DNA of 64,000 nucleotides from Opitutaceae bacterium. GTDB lineage: Bacteria > Verrucomicrobiota > Verrucomicrobiia > Opitutales > Opitutaceae. The translations under genes were made by a program, and so were the position numbers. The notes under the pieces are model-generated. The model worked only from the letters and a program-made list of their open reading frames with translations, did not search any database and was not told where the DNA came from. The DNA lies in the NCBI GenBank assembly GCA_027482185.1, contig JAIXWF010000008.1:1-64000 (forward strand), read 5' to 3'. The stretch's first letter is position 1. Each line of letters opens with the position of its first letter. Shown here in pieces: positions 43,801 through 52,054 of this stretch.

Positions 43801-44147
43801 AAGAACTGTTCGCGCACGATCTTGCCGGCGCGGACTTCGTAGACGGCGATCTCCGCCAGCGTGAACCGCGGGCCGCCGGCCCGCGGCGTGACATCGACCG
43901 TCAGCGCGCAGGAGAAAAACGGGCCGGCGACCACGGCGTCGCTGACGGTGCCGCCGTGCACCTCGAACATGTCGTTGAACATTTTTCCCTTTGCGAGGAG
44001 CGCCTCGATCCCCGCGGTGCGCGCGTTGGGGGAGCCTTCGGGTTCGAGACTGACGGCGTCGGCGGCGTACAGTTCGCGTTTTGCGGTTTCATAGGCGCCC
44101 TGACGGCAGAGCGCGACGAGTCGCTGGGCGATTTCCGGGGTGTTCAT
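43782..44147 (-). CDS. SnoaL/NTF2-like protein
   Basis: A 121-aa protein with the cone-shaped alpha+beta fold of SnoaL-like proteins: EIAQRLVALCRQGAYETAKRELYAADAVSLEPEG at the N-terminus, GIEALLAKGKMFNDMFEVHGG, then beta strands ending IAVYEVRAGKIVREQFFYSGGG. The family spans isomerases, polyketide cyclases and binding proteins. No signal peptide. The terminal codons overlap those of the flavodoxin-like gene on the other strand. Confidence 0.83.
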   Translation of the reverse strand: MNTPEIAQRLVALCRQGAYETAKRELYAADAVSLEPEGSPNARTAGIEALLAKGKMFNDMFEVHGGTVSDAVVAGPFFSCALTVDVTPRAGGPRFTLAEIAVYEVRAGKIVREQFFYSGGG

Positions 44148-44226
44148 GCACCCCGGAAGCTGGGCCCCGGCCGGCGCGACGACAACCGCCGGATTGTAAC
44201 AATCGGCGGTTCAAACCGGTACCGGC

Positions 44227-45009
44227 TCACTTGATCTTCGAGAAGTCGACGGGCACCAAAAACACGGACTCCACCTTGGCGGTGAGCTTGCCGTCTTTCT
44301 CGGATTCCGTGCGGGCCTTCACCCAGACGGGATCCTCGCGGAAACCCTTCCACGCGGCGGTGGCGGCGTCGCGGTTCGGATAGGCCAGGAAGTAGAGCAG
44401 CGTGTTCGCGGCGCCCTTGGCGGCATCGGTCGGATGGAAATACGCGAGGTTGGTCATGCCGTGCTTCGCGAAGAGCGCGACGGTGTGGTTGCGGAAACGC
44501 GCATCGAGGGCGGCGAGTTTGCCCTCGGCGGCGGTGTAGGTGCGCATTTCGAAGACGCGGTTGGCCGCGCCGGGCTTGTAGCCGGCGTCCATGGCCTTCG
44601 TGAAATCGGTGGTCTCCAGGAAGACGGAGTCGACCTTGCTCACGATCTTGCCGGAGGCCTCGGACTTGGTGCGGACTTCCTTCCAGACCGGGTCGGCGCC
44701 GAAGGCTTTCCACGATGCTGTCGCAGCGTCGCGATTCGCGTGCGCGAGCAGGTAAACGAGTTTGTTGGCGGAGCCGTCTTTCTCGTCGGCGGGCACCCAG
44801 TAAACGATGTTTTCCATCCCGTGCTTCTCGAAGAGGGCGCAGGTGTGGTCGCGGAAACGCGCGAGCAGGTTCGGCAGTTTGCCGGGCTCCGTGTAATAGG
44901 TGCGCAGTTCGTAGACGCGGCCGGCGGGCGCCGCGGCGCGGACGAGAGTGGCGGAGAGCGCCAAACCGAGGGCGAGGAGGAGGGTGAAACCGAGACGGGG
45001 TAGCTTCAT
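44227..45009 (-). CDS. Exported tandem NIPSNAP-family protein
   Basis: The 260-aa product has a signal peptide (MKLPRLGFTLLLALGLALSATLVRA) and two NIPSNAP domains in tandem: VYELRTYYTEPGKLPNLLARFRDH (about 31-55) and VFEMRTYTAAEGKLAALDARFRNH (about 147-170). Each is followed by a LFxKHGMxN/W or F-x-P-A/T-D segment and a DPVWxxxR region. The halves are clearly paralogous. Bacterial NIPSNAP proteins have no firmly assigned function. Common in Verrucomicrobiota and Planctomycetes. Confidence 0.9.
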   Translation of the reverse strand: MKLPRLGFTLLLALGLALSATLVRAAAPAGRVYELRTYYTEPGKLPNLLARFRDHTCALFEKHGMENIVYWVPADEKDGSANKLVYLLAHANRDAATASWKAFGADPVWKEVRTKSEASGKIVSKVDSVFLETTDFTKAMDAGYKPGAANRVFEMRTYTAAEGKLAALDARFRNHTVALFAKHGMTNLAYFHPTDAAKGAANTLLYFLAYPNRDAATAAWKGFREDPVWVKARTESEKDGKLTAKVESVFLVPVDFSKIK

Positions 45010-45090
45010 GGGAGTGCGGCGGACGTTGGCGAGCCGCGGCGGAGGCGTCGAGCGGGGAAGCGCCGCGGCGCGATTCCCCTGCTTCGGAGA

Positions 45091-45206
45091 GCCGCAAGAA
45101 ATCGCAAAAGGCGCAAAGAATCCGGCGGGCCCAAACCTCCCTGCAGCCGCCAAAACTTCCGCCGAGTCGGTGGCACCCTGCGCCTTTTGCGCTTTTTTGC
45201 GGCCAT
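45091..45206. repeat. Palindromic intergenic repeat, CGCAAA family
   Basis: The left arm GCCGCAAGAAATCGCAAAAG and on (45091-45121) is matched by the right arm GCGCCTTTTGCGCTTTTTTG (45180-45203), with a GC-rich loop. The element has no ORF. A half-copy lies at 24762-24793. Confidence 0.85.
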
Positions 45207-45253
45207 TTCCGTTCGGCTCCCGGCAACCCGGCCCGACGCGGCCCAAAATGGGA

Positions 45254-46726
45254 CTACGGTTGTTTCTTCGCCTTGCCGGGCGGGCGCGGCGCGGGGCCGA
45301 AGTACGGCATCGCGTCCCAGCCGTCGTAGGCGGGATCGAGGCGCGGGTCGGCCGTCGCGCGCATCCAGGCCTCGACGCGGCCGCGGAGCTCGCGTTGCAC
45401 GGCGGCAAATTCGGGGCGGCCGGCGAGGTTGACCAGCTGATCGGGATCGGCGCGCAGGTCGTAGAGTTCCTCGGCCGGGCGTTTGCCGAAGCTCAAGGCG
45501 AAGAACGGCGCGATCGCCGGCTCGGCGGCGCGGGCGACGATCAGTTCCTTGATCGCCGAGGGATCGACGTCGCCGTAGGGGCCGACGGCGAAGTGCTGCT
45601 GCGGGTCGCCGGCCGGCCAGCGGTCGGGGCGCAGGTTGCGCAGGTAAAGGAAGTCGCGCGTGCGCAGGCCGCGGATCGGATAACTGAGATCGCCGCGGCG
45701 CACGTTGGCATGGCGCTCGCGTTCGACAAAGACGTGGTCCGCCCGCGCGGCGCCGGGCCGGTCGAGCAGGGCGCCGAGGAAACTGCGGCCCGTCATCTCC
45801 GGCGGCGGCGTCACGCCCGCCAATTCGAGAAACGTCGGCGCGAGATCGGTGAGGGAAACGAAACCCGTTTCCGTCCGGCCCGCGCGCAGGCGCGAACCCC
45901 AGCGGATCGCCAGCGGCACGCGCGTGCCGGTGTCGTAGCAGTTGGCCAGACCGCGGGGCAGCTGCCAGCCGTTGTCGCTGGTGTAGAGAACGACGGTGTT
46001 TTCCAGGAGTTTTTCCTGCTCAAGCACCGAGAGCGCGGCGGCCGCCGCGGCATCAAGCCGGCGGATCGTGGCGTAGTACGCGATGAGCGTGGCGCGGACC
46101 TCGGGAGTGTCCGGGAACATCGGCGGCACGCGCAACTTCGCGGCGGCGGGATCCTGCGGGTCGCCGGGAGCGTGGCGCCAATTGTGCGACGCGGTGTCGA
46201 TGTTGCCGAGCCAGAAGAAAAACGGCTTCGCCCGGTCGCGCGCGGCAAGGAATTCGGGCAAGCCGCCCGGGTAGTCGCGGCCGACGGGATTTTCCGGCCA
46301 GCCGAAGTCCTTGAAATTGCCGGGACTCCAGGCCTTGCCGGTGGCGCCGACCTCGTAACCCGCCTCGCGCAACGCGGCGGTGAAGACCTTGAGTTTGCGG
46401 GGAAACGCGCTCCACAGGCTGGCCGCATCCTCGAGTTGATGGGCGGCACGGCCCGTCAGCATGCACGCGCGCGTCGGCGAGCAGGACGGCACCGGGCAAA
46501 ACGTATTCGCAAACAGGACACCCTCGCGGGCCACGCGATCGAAGGCCGGGGTTTGCGCCGCGGGATCGCCGAGCGCGCTGGCGTGGGGCCAGCCCCAGTT
46601 GTCGGCGAGGATGAGGAGGACGTTGGGCCGTTCCGCGGGCGCGGCACCGGCGGCGGCAACGACGAATGCGGAGAACAGGATTCCGCGGAGCCAAGAACGG
46701 GCGCCGGGGCGAAGCGACACGAGCAT
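45254..46726 (-). CDS. Type I sulfatase
   Basis: The 490-aa product has a signal peptide to about residue 29. The sulfatase core begins RPNVLLILADNWGW. The formylglycine site is C82 in C-S-P-T-R-ACMLTG, the Cys-type sulfatase signature. VLYTSDNGWQLPRGLANCYDTGTRVPL is the second metal/substrate region. The first metal motif reads D-N (42-43) instead of the usual D-D. Activity requires a formylglycine-generating enzyme, which is not in the window. The substrate is likely a sulfated glycan. The gene diverges from the outer-membrane barrel at 46847. Confidence 0.92.
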   Translation of the reverse strand: MLVSLRPGARSWLRGILFSAFVVAAAGAAPAERPNVLLILADNWGWPHASALGDPAAQTPAFDRVAREGVLFANTFCPVPSCSPTRACMLTGRAAHQLEDAASLWSAFPRKLKVFTAALREAGYEVGATGKAWSPGNFKDFGWPENPVGRDYPGGLPEFLAARDRAKPFFFWLGNIDTASHNWRHAPGDPQDPAAAKLRVPPMFPDTPEVRATLIAYYATIRRLDAAAAAALSVLEQEKLLENTVVLYTSDNGWQLPRGLANCYDTGTRVPLAIRWGSRLRAGRTETGFVSLTDLAPTFLELAGVTPPPEMTGRSFLGALLDRPGAARADHVFVERERHANVRRGDLSYPIRGLRTRDFLYLRNLRPDRWPAGDPQQHFAVGPYGDVDPSAIKELIVARAAEPAIAPFFALSFGKRPAEELYDLRADPDQLVNLAGRPEFAAVQRELRGRVEAWMRATADPRLDPAYDGWDAMPYFGPAPRPPGKAKKQP

Positions 46727-46846
46727 GGCCGCAGCGAAACGTCCCGCGGCGGCGGCGGCGAGCGCGTTGTGGGGCGTCAACCGATGCGCGGGAAATGGCA
46801 GGGAACGAAGCGTCGGTCCCGACCCGCGCTGGTAGCATGGGGGACC

Positions 46847-48127
46847 ATGAACCGGATCGCGCCGCCGCTCTTCGCCGCGGTGCTCGGCATGGCGACCGCG
46901 TTGCCCGGGGCCGAGACGGCTGTCTGGCAAACTAACCTGCGCACGGAGACGCGCGCGGGCTACGACACGAACCTGTTTTTGCAGGACGAGGCGCCGCTGG
47001 CGCCGGGGCAGACGCAGCGCGCGACGCCCGTGCGCGCCGGGGCGGCGGAATGGATTTTCGGCGCAGGCGCGACGGCGCGGCGGCAACCGGCCGGGGCCGA
47101 CGGCACCAAGGTCGAGGCGGAAGGATCGCTGACGTGGCATCGCTTCGAAGGTTGGGCCGGGGAAGCGCACCGCGACCTGCGCCTGCGCCTTGGGGCCCGG
47201 CGCGTTGCCGGCGGCCTTGTCGCCGAGGCAAGGGCGACGCTGCTCGACGTGGCCGGCGGGGACACGGGGCCGGTTTACAATGCCGCCGGCGGCACGCCCT
47301 CGATCGGCGCGGAGCCGGTGCGGGCGCGGCGCGCGCAGGGCGTCGGGACGCTGTTCATTGCCATCGGCCGCGCGCCGGAAGGCGGTGCCTGGGGCTGGCG
47401 GGCGCATGCGACGGCGTCGCACCAGGATTTCCGGACCCGGTATCGGAGCGAGCCCTACGGGGCGGCGAACTTCCTCGACCGCGGCCAGGCGCTCGTGGGC
47501 TTAGATCTCGGCCGGAAGCTGGCGCCGGCAACGACGTTGTGGGCGACCTTACGCGGCGGGCGGCAGTGGCAGGCGAACCCGCCGGGCAAGCGCGAGAACG
47601 CGACGAACGCGGTGCTGCGGCCGGGCCTTGGCTTGGAGGAAACGGTGACGTCGGCGTGGCGATTTTCCGCGTGGGCGGGACCGGACCTGCGGCGGTTCAC
47701 GGGTGCGCGTTGCGCGGGCGTCGCGCGGGACCGGGCGATGCCGTTTTACGAAGTGCAGGCGACGTGGATGCCGGGACCGCGCGACACGGTGACGGCGGCG
47801 GCGCGGCAGACAATTTCCCTGAGCGGCGCGGGCCGCAGTGCGTACCGCGACACGAGCGGCGAGCTGGCCTGGAGCCGGCGAGCGGGGGCGCGGCTGGAGC
47901 ACGCCGTGCGGCTGGCCCGGTACGAGGCGGATTTCGGCGGATTCGCGACGACGCCGCGGCACGACCTCATCAATACCGCCGCGCTGACGGCGGGCTGGCG
48001 CGCGACGCGGCGGTGGACGCTCGAAGTCGGGCTGACGCGGGAGTGGACGCAGACGCGCATCCCGGCGACGGCGGGCCGGAGCTACGAACGTTGGGTGGGC
48101 CGCGGCGGCTGGGTCTCCACCTGGTAG
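46847..48127 (+). CDS. Predicted outer-membrane beta-barrel protein, function unknown
   Basis: The 426-aa protein has a signal peptide (RIAPPLFAAVLGMATALPGA) and then alternating amphipathic strands through to a C-terminal aromatic WVSTW, typical of outer-membrane barrels. Strand-like segments such as ETRAGYDTNLFLQDEAP, GWGWRAHATASHQDFRTRYRSE and LEVGLTREWTQTRIPA recur. The opening is like capsule/EPS-associated porins with 'GYDTN' motifs. No specific family is recognised. Its 3' end overlaps the convergent YkgJ-type gene by 46 bp. Confidence 0.75.
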   Translation: MNRIAPPLFAAVLGMATALPGAETAVWQTNLRTETRAGYDTNLFLQDEAPLAPGQTQRATPVRAGAAEWIFGAGATARRQPAGADGTKVEAEGSLTWHRFEGWAGEAHRDLRLRLGARRVAGGLVAEARATLLDVAGGDTGPVYNAAGGTPSIGAEPVRARRAQGVGTLFIAIGRAPEGGAWGWRAHATASHQDFRTRYRSEPYGAANFLDRGQALVGLDLGRKLAPATTLWATLRGGRQWQANPPGKRENATNAVLRPGLGLEETVTSAWRFSAWAGPDLRRFTGARCAGVARDRAMPFYEVQATWMPGPRDTVTAAARQTISLSGAGRSAYRDTSGELAWSRRAGARLEHAVRLARYEADFGGFATTPRHDLINTAALTAGWRATRRWTLEVGLTREWTQTRIPATAGRSYERWVGRGGWVSTW

Positions 48128-48483
48128 GCGGCCGCAACGCGGGCGGCCTTGGCGGCAAGTTCGCCGGCACATTCGGGCGAGCCGCGGCCGAGATCGCGGC
48201 AGGTCTGCGGGCGGCGACCGTAGATCGTGCAGAAGAAATCGAAACCGCCGCCGGGCGCGGGCTGCACGGCCAAGGCGGCGCAATGGCCGTCGTGCATGCG
48301 CAGGTAGGCGCGGTGGCCGATGAAATGCGCGTAGCGGTCGGCGAGTTCGCCGAGCCGCGTCCAATCGTCGCCCGTGACGCGCACGTATTCGGCGGCCTGC
48401 GAAAAGCAGCACACGCCGCAAGTGCGGCAATCGGCTGGGATGGACGGCGCGGGATCCACGGCAGCGGACAATGATCGCTTCAC
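48082..48483 (-). CDS. YkgJ-family cysteine-cluster protein (second copy in window)
   Basis: A 133-aa protein with the CxxCxxCC cluster C19, C22, C25, C26 (DCRTCGVCC) and a later FFCTIYGRRPQTCRDLGRGSPEC, the YkgJ/UPF0153 pattern. It is not a duplicate of the 20662 gene, which has a different spacing and length. Its 3' end overlaps the barrel gene and its start faces the palindromic repeat cluster at 48491. Likely metal- or Fe-S-binding; role unknown. Confidence 0.85.
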   Translation of the reverse strand: MKRSLSAAVDPAPSIPADCRTCGVCCFSQAAEYVRVTGDDWTRLGELADRYAHFIGHRAYLRMHDGHCAALAVQPAPGGGFDFFCTIYGRRPQTCRDLGRGSPECAGELAAKAARVAAAYQVETQPPRPTQRS

Positions 48484-48490
48484 GGCATTA

Positions 48491-48997
48491 GACCACAGCG
48501 TTCACGGAGGAAACCGCAGGGGCGCGGAGGAACTCAAGTGCTCGGGCGACGTCAAGGCGGAGGACGCGAATTCCCTTCCGTCAATTTCTCCTCCGTGACC
48601 TCTGTGGTTCTAATCCGTGAATCGAATTTGGGAGCAAACGTTGAGCTGAGTTGGACCACAGAGTTCACGGAGACGAACCGGAGGGCACGGAGGGACGAAG
48701 GTGCTCGGGTGGCGAAAAGGCAGAGGACGCGGAATTCCGTTCCGGCAATTTCTGCTCCGTGAACTCCGTGATTCCTCCGTGTCCTCTGTGACCCAAATCC
48801 GAGTCGCTGCCGAATCCCGCAAAACAAACGGGGCGAACGCGCGGAAGATTTAAACCACAGAGTTCACAGAGAAAGACCGGAGGGGCACGGAGGAGAAGAA
48901 GGTATGAGGAAATGGGCCGGCAGGCGGATCCGAACTTTCCGTTCCGGCGATTTCTCCTCCGTGAACTCCGTGCTCCCTCCGTGTCCTCTGTGGTCCA
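48491..48997. repeat. Three tandem diverged copies of the CACAGAG palindromic element
   Basis: Copies span about 48491-48609, 48652-48794 and 48852-48997. Each starts with ACCACAGAGTTCACRGAG-like sequence and ends with CTCCGTG...CCTCTGTGGT, and the copies share an internal CTCGGG...GAGGACGCG..TTCCG-TTCCGGCAATTTCT segment. Short AATCCG-rich linkers separate them. The 540-bp spacer 48484-49023 holds no gene, transposase or CRISPR-like spacers. Confidence 0.92.
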
Positions 48998-49023
48998 AAT
49001 CCGAGATTCCGTCGCGCGCCGGC

Positions 49024-51870
49024 TCAGAAGTTGAACGTCGCGCTGAACGTGAACTTCCGGGGATTGATGTAGTAGAACGCGTTGTCGGCCTGGCGGATCG
49101 GGTTGGCGCCGAGACCGCCCGGATTGTAGGTGCCGTAGCTCGTGATCACGAGGTCCTTCGTATCGAGGAGATTCGAGACGTTGAGCTGGAAGCGGGCGCG
49201 CACTTTCTGGCCGAAGCGGTAGTCGTAGCTGGCGTGCATCGTGGCCTCGAAGGTCGACGGCGCGTAGAGGTAGTCGAAGGCGGCCTCGCGGATCTGCGCG
49301 GCGGTGGGCGCGGTGGTGTTGAACTTGATGCGCGCGTCGACATTGCCGATTTTGCGCGTGCCGCGGTGGTTGCCGCCGGCGCCGATGTTCAGGCCCTTGA
49401 GCGGGCCTTCGAAGAAATTGTAGGTCGCGTAGAAGTTGGTGCTGTCCTTGAAGGTGCTGTTGTTGGTCGCGCCCTTGGCGATGCCCTCGATCGCGTTGCG
49501 CACGGTGAGGATGTCGGCGCGGATCTGGGCGGCATTGGGCAGGGCGGGGTTCGCGCCGGCGGCGTTCCAGGCGTCGAGGTTGGCGGCGACGTAGGCCTGC
49601 TGGCCGGGACGCTGCTGGATGATGGTGGCCTCGGGGCGCGCATGGTTGGCGCTGAGGCGGAGGTTGCGCGTGGGGTTGGCGACGATTTCGGCTTCCCAGC
49701 CTTTGGCCTCGATGTCCTCGGTGTCGCGGTAGTTGAAGTTGATCTTGTTGTCCTCGGTCGCGCCCATGTTGACCCAGATGCGGCGGATTTCGGTGAGGTT
49801 GCCGCCGCCGAGGATGCGGTCGACCTGCGTGGATTCGTAGCGGCTGATGGTCGCGTAGAGTTTGTTCTGCGCGAGGGAGAACTTCACGCCGAGGTCGGAG
49901 CCCTTGCCCTTCGGCGGGGTGAAGCCGGAGCCGTCGTACTTGTTCACGCCGGACGTCGGGAGGCCGAAGTTTTCGGAGTAGTTGGCCTGGAGGCCGAGCC
50001 AGGGGAGAACGTAGAACACGGCGCCGAGGTTGGAGCTGGTGACGCTGACTTTTTCGTTCTGCTCGTAGCCGGGGCGATTGGCTTTGATCGCAGGATCGAA
50101 GCCGCCGTAAATGGAATAGCCGGTAACGGGGTCGTTGGTGTACTGCTGGATGATGCGGCGCTTGAGCGTGTCGCGGCGGATGCCGGCGAGCAGCGAGAGG
50201 CGTTCCTTGAAGAACGTGCTCGAGGAAACGACCTGGGCGTAGGTGAGGTCCTTGTGTTCTTTGCTGCCGAAGCCGATGTCGGCGTATTTGAATTCGGCGC
50301 CGGGAATCGACGGCGGTTGGTTGCCGACGGCGTACTTGAACGGTTCGTCCCAGTAGACGCGGTAGCGGACGATGTTGCGGGCGTCGGTGACGAGGGGGAC
50401 GGCGGCGTTGTTCACGCGGCGCATGCGGCGCTGCCACATCTCGAAGCGCTCGGGGCGGAAACCGCCGATGACGCTGAGGCGCTGCTTCAGGTCGAAGGCC
50501 TTTTCCCATTCGAACTTGTAGGTGGTGAGGAAGCGCACGTCCTCGACGCGGTTGTCCTGATACTGGATCTGCTGGTCGATGTCGGCGAAGGGCACGCCGA
50601 ACTTCGGGTTGGGCTGGCCGTTGGGGAGGAGGCGGTTGACGTCGATGCGGTAGTCGGTGGCGCGGCTCTCGGTGTTCTTGGCCTCGGCGTCGTGGTCCAT
50701 GCGGAAGTACGCGAGCTGGGCGAACCAGTCGTCGTTGATGCGGTGGTCGAGGTAGAGGACGTTGCTGCCGAGGGTGCGGACCTGCTTGGAATCGATCGGG
50801 CCGAGGTTGAATTCGCGCGACGGCAGGCGGGGCGCATTGGGAATGTCGGCGCGGCCCTCGGGCTTGATGGCGAAGCCGGTGCCGCGGGTGCGGTAGGACG
50901 TGCGCCAGTCGAGCACGCCGGCGGCGGGCGAAGTGAAAGAGTAAACGAGGTAGGCGTTGCCGCCGAATTGCTCGAGGCCGAAGTTGTTCGGGCCGGCGAT
51001 GACGGCGTTGGTGTCGTTGAACGTCGTGCGGTTCCAGAACGAGGCGTTGTCGGAATAGGTCGTCTGGAAAATCAGCGCGCGCGTCTCGAGCGATTCGACT
51101 TCGGCGCGGAGCTGGGTGTTGCGGCCGAGCTTGTACGAAGCGGCGACATGGATGCCGTCGCGATCCTCGTAGGTGCCGTCGCGCCAGGGCTTGAGGCGCT
51201 GGACGAGGCCGTTGGCGCGGACGGCGAAGGTGTTGTTGCCCCACTGGGTGTCGAGCGTCGTGCGCCAGCCGCCGTCGGAGTCGGCCTGGAGGCGGTACTC
51301 GTGGCGCTTGAGGTTGAAGCGGGCCTGCTTGGTGAAGTTGGTGGAGACGCCGCCGAGGGCGGCGTCGCCGAAGAGGAGGGAATTGGGGCCGCGGGCGAAC
51401 TCGAAGCGCTCGGTGTTGTAGGTGTCGGAGTTGGCGTAGAACAAAAAGTAGTTCCGGGTCGGGTAATTGCCGGAGCCGCCGGTGTTGCGGAAATTGAACT
51501 GGAAAGTGCCGAAGGGGGATTCGTTCTGGCGTTCGTTGCCGGGCATCACGCTCGTGGCCCAGTTGGCGGCGCCCTCGAGGCTGGTGATGTTGAGGTCGTC
51601 CATGAACTCCTTCGTCATGACGGAAATCGACGCGGGCGTGAGCCGCAGCGGCGTGTCGGCGCGGCCGCCGGCGAGCGAACTGCCGGCGGCGTAGCCGGTG
51701 TCCTTGCTCGTGTTCACCTCGAAGGGATTGAGCAGAATCGTGTCGCCGGCCGCGGGGGCGGCGGCGGGTTTGGGCGCCGGGGCGGTCTGGGCGCCGAGCG
51801 GGGCGAGGGTCGACAGGACGAGTGCCGCCAGTCGCAGCGACCGGACGGAACAGCGGGGGATCAGGTTCAT
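49024..51870 (-). CDS. TonB-dependent receptor (FEV-type)
   Basis: The 948-aa outer-membrane receptor has a signal peptide (to about residue 27), an Ala/Pro linker, and ILLNPFEVNTSKDTGYAAGSSLAGG, an opening I associate with Opitutaceae receptors. A plug domain follows (ASISVMTKEFMDDL, ARGPNSLLFGDAALGGVS) and then a 22-strand barrel ending in the aromatic FTFSATFNF. It imports an unknown large substrate using TonB energy. The promoter spacer to the divergent AraC gene (51871-52054) contains tandem half-sites at 52005-52037. No SusD-like partner is next to it. Confidence 0.95.
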   Translation of the reverse strand: MNLIPRCSVRSLRLAALVLSTLAPLGAQTAPAPKPAAAPAAGDTILLNPFEVNTSKDTGYAAGSSLAGGRADTPLRLTPASISVMTKEFMDDLNITSLEGAANWATSVMPGNERQNESPFGTFQFNFRNTGGSGNYPTRNYFLFYANSDTYNTERFEFARGPNSLLFGDAALGGVSTNFTKQARFNLKRHEYRLQADSDGGWRTTLDTQWGNNTFAVRANGLVQRLKPWRDGTYEDRDGIHVAASYKLGRNTQLRAEVESLETRALIFQTTYSDNASFWNRTTFNDTNAVIAGPNNFGLEQFGGNAYLVYSFTSPAAGVLDWRTSYRTRGTGFAIKPEGRADIPNAPRLPSREFNLGPIDSKQVRTLGSNVLYLDHRINDDWFAQLAYFRMDHDAEAKNTESRATDYRIDVNRLLPNGQPNPKFGVPFADIDQQIQYQDNRVEDVRFLTTYKFEWEKAFDLKQRLSVIGGFRPERFEMWQRRMRRVNNAAVPLVTDARNIVRYRVYWDEPFKYAVGNQPPSIPGAEFKYADIGFGSKEHKDLTYAQVVSSSTFFKERLSLLAGIRRDTLKRRIIQQYTNDPVTGYSIYGGFDPAIKANRPGYEQNEKVSVTSSNLGAVFYVLPWLGLQANYSENFGLPTSGVNKYDGSGFTPPKGKGSDLGVKFSLAQNKLYATISRYESTQVDRILGGGNLTEIRRIWVNMGATEDNKINFNYRDTEDIEAKGWEAEIVANPTRNLRLSANHARPEATIIQQRPGQQAYVAANLDAWNAAGANPALPNAAQIRADILTVRNAIEGIAKGATNNSTFKDSTNFYATYNFFEGPLKGLNIGAGGNHRGTRKIGNVDARIKFNTTAPTAAQIREAAFDYLYAPSTFEATMHASYDYRFGQKVRARFQLNVSNLLDTKDLVITSYGTYNPGGLGANPIRQADNAFYYINPRKFTFSATFNF

Positions 51871-52004
51871 GGTGGGGTGCAAAAAAAAACAGGCGCGCCC
51901 GCGGGGGCCGCGGGACGGAGCGGGGTCGGTGGGGTTGGGGGTAGGCCGGCGGCACGGACCGGCGGCGCAGGCGGAAGATAGCCGCCCGACCGGCTTCCCG
52001 GCTA

Positions 52005-52037
52005 TTACGAATACTTGCTGTAGTTACGAATTCTTGC
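52005..52037. promoter_or_regulatory. Tandem AraC-type half-sites TTACGAATACTTGC / TTACGAATTCTTGC
   Basis: Two 14-bp direct repeats differing at one base (52005-52018 and 52024-52037) start 19 bp apart, the head-to-tail spacing expected for an AraC-family dimer (two helical turns). They sit between the divergent TonB receptor and AraC genes, close to the AraC start at 52055. Function is inferred. Confidence 0.62.
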
Positions 52038-52054
52038 GCAATGACACGGACCCG

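Noticed and set aside
48484-49023. Possible insertion sequence
   Set aside because: No transposase ORF or terminal target duplication; the structure is three copies of a short palindrome.
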